NCBI GenBank assembly: GCA_012522705.1
Contig: JAAYJY010000235.1
Coordinates: 1 to 8,053, forward strand
Source: Syntrophomonadaceae bacterium
Lineage (GTDB): Bacteria > Bacillota > Syntrophomonadia > Syntrophomonadales > Syntrophomonadaceae
DNA length: 8,053 nt
Direction: 5' to 3'
Made by a program: the position numbers and the translations under genes. The notes beneath the pieces were generated by a model. It was not told the origin of the DNA and did no database searches. It was given only the letters and a program-made list of their open reading frames with translations. This document shows positions 6,015 through 8,053 of the stretch, piece by piece (the first letter of the stretch is position 1; each line of letters starts with the position of its first letter).

Positions 6015-7244
6015 ATGGCAATAGAATTCAATGAAGTTGTATTGGTCAGCGCCTGCCGGACTCCGATCGGCGCCTACAACGGATCTTTGGCGGGCGTCCG
6101 CGCTAATGAATTGAGCAAACTCGTCGCTACCGAAGCCATCAACCGGGCGGGCATCGATGTGAAGCAGATCGATGAGCTGGTCCTGGGCATGTGTTTGCAT
6201 CATGGCAACGGTTCCCTGCCGGCTCGCATTATTTCCCAGCAAATCGGGATGTCGGTGGAATCCAGCGCCAGTATGGTCAACCAGAACTGCGCTTCCGGCA
6301 TGAGGGCTATGGAGATGGCCGCCATGAAATTGATGCTGGGCAAAAATGATATCGCTCTGGTGGTAGGAACCGAAAGCATGAGCAACATCCCCTACCTCTT
6401 GCAGAACATGAGATGGGGAGCCCGCATGGGTGATACCAAAGCCCAGGATGCCATGCTGTCCGATGGTCTGGTCTGCACATTGGCCGGGGGCCACATGGGC
6501 GTGACCGCTGAGAACATAGCCGAGCAGTACGGCATCACCAGGGAAGAATGCGATGAATTGGCCTTGTTGAGCCACCAGCGGGCGGTCCGCGCCGTGGATG
6601 AAGGCCGCTTCGCCAGGGAGATAGTCCCGGTATTGGTTAAGAAGGGCAAGAAAGAGTTCCTGTTCGAGAACGACGAGCATCCCATTCGCGGGGCAAGCTT
6701 GGAGACTATGGCCAAGCTGAATCCCGCTTTCAAGAAGGGCGGAGTAGTCACCGCTGCCAACGCCTCCGGTATCAACGACGCTTCCGCGGCAGTGGTCATG
6801 ATGACCAAGAAAAAGGCCGAAGAGCTGGGCATCAAGCCCTTAATGAAACTTATCAATGTATGCTCCGAAGGTGTTGACGCCCGGGTCATGGGTTTGGGAC
6901 CGGCGGTAGCCATGCCCAAGTGCTTGAAGGAAGCCGGCATGAAATATGAGGACGTTGAGTATTGGGAGATCAATGAAGCCTTCGCCGCCCAGTTTATCGG
7001 AGTTGGCCGCATGATCAAGGAGGTCGCCGGTATCGATCTCAACATCGGCACCTTTGAACAGGATGGCAATATCAACAACAATGGATCCGGTATTGGCCTG
7101 GGTCACCCAGTGGGATGCACTGCCCTGCGGATTATCGTCTCCATGTATTATGAACTGGAGAGATTGGGTAAAACCGTAGGTGGAGCTTCGTTATGCGTAG
7201 GCGGAGGGCCTGCCATGGCCTCACTGTGGACCCGGGAGATATAA
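6015..7244 (+). CDS. Acetyl-CoA acetyltransferase (thiolase)
   Basis: Cleaves acetoacetyl-CoA with CoA to two acetyl-CoA; the reverse, a Claisen condensation, is also possible. The 409 residues are slightly longer than the common 390-395. Catalytic residues are in place: nucleophilic Cys92 (NQNCASGM), the NEAF box (320-323), His364 in GLGHPVGCT (361-369) and the second active-site Cys394 in SLCVGGGP (392-399). The expected 30-residue spacing between His364 and Cys394 is kept. The glycine box after Cys394 reads GGGPAMA where many family members have GGGMG, a mild variation. The ATG at 6015 follows AAGGGG (6001-6006). Last gene before a strong terminator, so it probably ends the transcript begun at the sigma-54 promoter. 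Biosynthetic and degradative thiolases are not separable by sequence alone; the neighbours favour butyrate oxidation. Confidence 0.94.
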   Translation: MAIEFNEVVLVSACRTPIGAYNGSLAGVRANELSKLVATEAINRAGIDVKQIDELVLGMCLHHGNGSLPARIISQQIGMSVESSASMVNQNCASGMRAMEMAAMKLMLGKNDIALVVGTESMSNIPYLLQNMRWGARMGDTKAQDAMLSDGLVCTLAGGHMGVTAENIAEQYGITREECDELALLSHQRAVRAVDEGRFAREIVPVLVKKGKKEFLFENDEHPIRGASLETMAKLNPAFKKGGVVTAANASGINDASAAVVMMTKKKAEELGIKPLMKLINVCSEGVDARVMGLGPAVAMPKCLKEAGMKYEDVEYWEINEAFAAQFIGVGRMIKEVAGIDLNIGTFEQDGNINNNGSGIGLGHPVGCTALRIIVSMYYELERLGKTVGGASLCVGGGPAMASLWTREI

Positions 7245-7261
7245 CCCTACCCCTCTTCTAT

Positions 7262-7308
7262 TTTGCGGGTGATGGCTGGACAGCCAGCCATCGCCAGCAA
7301 ACTTTTTT
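7262..7308 (+). terminator. Strong intrinsic terminator after the thiolase gene
   Basis: The stem is TTTGC (7262-7266) plus GGTGATGGCTGG (7268-7279) against CCAGCCATCGCC (7284-7295) plus GCAAA (7297-7301), with the loop ACAG. Seventeen pairs form, with one G-U and one G-A mismatch. TTTTTT follows at 7303-7308. This closes the hydroxybutyryl-CoA dehydrogenase-to-thiolase unit and implies that the acyl-CoA dehydrogenase gene downstream is transcribed separately or by limited read-through. Confidence 0.88.
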
Positions 7309-7373
7309 ACAATGGACTTCCCGTTTGGCGGGAGCTAAAGATCTAAACTGAACTGAATGGAGGGATTTACAAA

Positions 7374-8053
7374 GTGGCATCCAATTTTGCAATAAATAAT
7401 ATCAGGGATTACGAGTTTATAATCGGCGAATGGCTACCCACCGAAGGCGTCTTCAACTACCCGCAATTTGCGGATTATTATTCCCGCGATGATATCAAAG
7501 CGGTACTGGGACCCATCCTCAAGATGTGTAAAGAACTGATCGAACCCACCAATAACGAAAATGAGACCCATCCAGTGGTGTATAAGGACGGCAAGGTGAC
7601 CCTGCCGCCCAGCTACGGTCCGCTGTTCAAGAAACTGCAGAGCGAGGGCTGGGGAACCAGCAACATCGATACTTCTGAAGGCGCTATGGTTATGCCGGAG
7701 ATGTTGCATTCTGCCGTCTGGGAACTGATCTGTGCTGCCAACCCGACCTTCATGCCTTATGTATTGTTGACCAGCGGTGCCGCCGACCTCATCCAGAGTT
7801 ACGGCGACGATAAACTCAAAGCCATGTTCCTGCCCAAGATGATGGACGGGACCTGGGCAGGGACCATGTGTCTGACTGCACCCAGCGCCGGTTCGGACGT
7901 GGGCGACATCCTTGCCAGGGCTTATCCGACCGACGATCCCCGCATCTTCAAGATCAAGGGTAACAAGATATTCATAACCGGCGGCGATAATGACTTCACC
8001 GAAAACATCATCCATCTGTACCTGGCCCGCATCGAGGGCTCCAACTATGGAAC
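7374..8053 (+). CDS. Acyl-CoA dehydrogenase, large (about 600-residue) class, 5' part only
   Basis: FAD enzyme expected to oxidise butyryl-CoA to crotonyl-CoA and pass electrons to electron-transfer flavoprotein. The first 226 residues are present; the gene continues past the window. The extended N-terminus (about 1-80) and the segment from CLTAPSAGSDVG (166-177) through IKGNKIFITGG (194-204) to ENIIHLYLARIEG (210-222) are typical of the long acyl-CoA dehydrogenases related to the DmdC type, not the 380-residue Bcd type. In the flavin/substrate motif the usual Glu of T-E-P is Ala169. The catalytic base lies beyond the window. The start is GTG at 7374, nine bases after GGAGGG (7359-7364). A terminator separates it from the thiolase. 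Chain-length preference cannot be read from this part; the neighbours suggest C4. Confidence 0.9.
   Translation, partial: MASNFAINNIRDYEFIIGEWLPTEGVFNYPQFADYYSRDDIKAVLGPILKMCKELIEPTNNENETHPVVYKDGKVTLPPSYGPLFKKLQSEGWGTSNIDTSEGAMVMPEMLHSAVWELICAANPTFMPYVLLTSGAADLIQSYGDDKLKAMFLPKMMDGTWAGTMCLTAPSAGSDVGDILARAYPTDDPRIFKIKGNKIFITGGDNDFTENIIHLYLARIEGSNYG

Noticed and set aside
6009..6680. 223-codon minus-strand frame, and further long minus-strand frames at 6392-7081 and 7434-8015
   Set aside because: They lie wholly opposite the thiolase and acyl-CoA dehydrogenase genes and show no protein-family features.

Overview
The window looks like a chromosomal segment from an anaerobic, butyrate-metabolising Firmicute. 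A syntrophic Syntrophomonas-type bacterium (Syntrophomonadaceae) is my best guess. The reasons are the full set of butyrate beta-oxidation enzymes on one strand, the large (about 600-residue class) acyl-CoA dehydrogenase, strong AGGAGG-type ribosome binding sites with frequent TTG and GTG starts, and a PAS-domain sigma-54 activator beside the pathway. The genus is an inference from protein character and no database was consulted. A butyrate-forming clostridial relative running the same reactions in reverse cannot be excluded.

Layout, all on the + strand. 33-476 encodes a small five-helix YdcZ/DUF606 membrane protein. 605-1993 encodes a sigma-54 enhancer-binding activator (PAS, AAA+, Fis-type HTH). 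1994-2710 is a 717-base non-coding region with a run of inverted repeats built on GGTTGC/GCAACC, a perfect 13-bp palindromic hairpin followed by T5, and a good -24/-12 (sigma-54) promoter at 2599-2614. Then come 3-hydroxybutyryl-CoA dehydrogenase (2711-3562), enoyl-CoA hydratase (3775-4557), a butyrate/acetate-type CoA-transferase (4625-5968) and thiolase (6015-7244). A strong intrinsic terminator (7262-7308) follows. The last gene is an acyl-CoA dehydrogenase that starts at GTG 7374 and runs off the window.

How the genes fit together: the CoA-transferase activates butyrate at the expense of acetyl-CoA, the acyl-CoA dehydrogenase makes crotonyl-CoA, the hydratase makes 3-hydroxybutyryl-CoA, the dehydrogenase makes acetoacetyl-CoA, and the thiolase cleaves it to two acetyl-CoA. 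That is one complete turn of butyrate oxidation, or of synthesis in reverse. No electron-transfer flavoprotein genes are visible. The most notable point is regulatory: activator gene, candidate upstream activating palindromes and sigma-54 promoter lie in the order expected for sigma-54 control of the pathway. The same intergenic stretch also has enough consecutive RNA-type hairpins, ending in a terminator-like one, to suggest a small structured transcript as an alternative or additional role.
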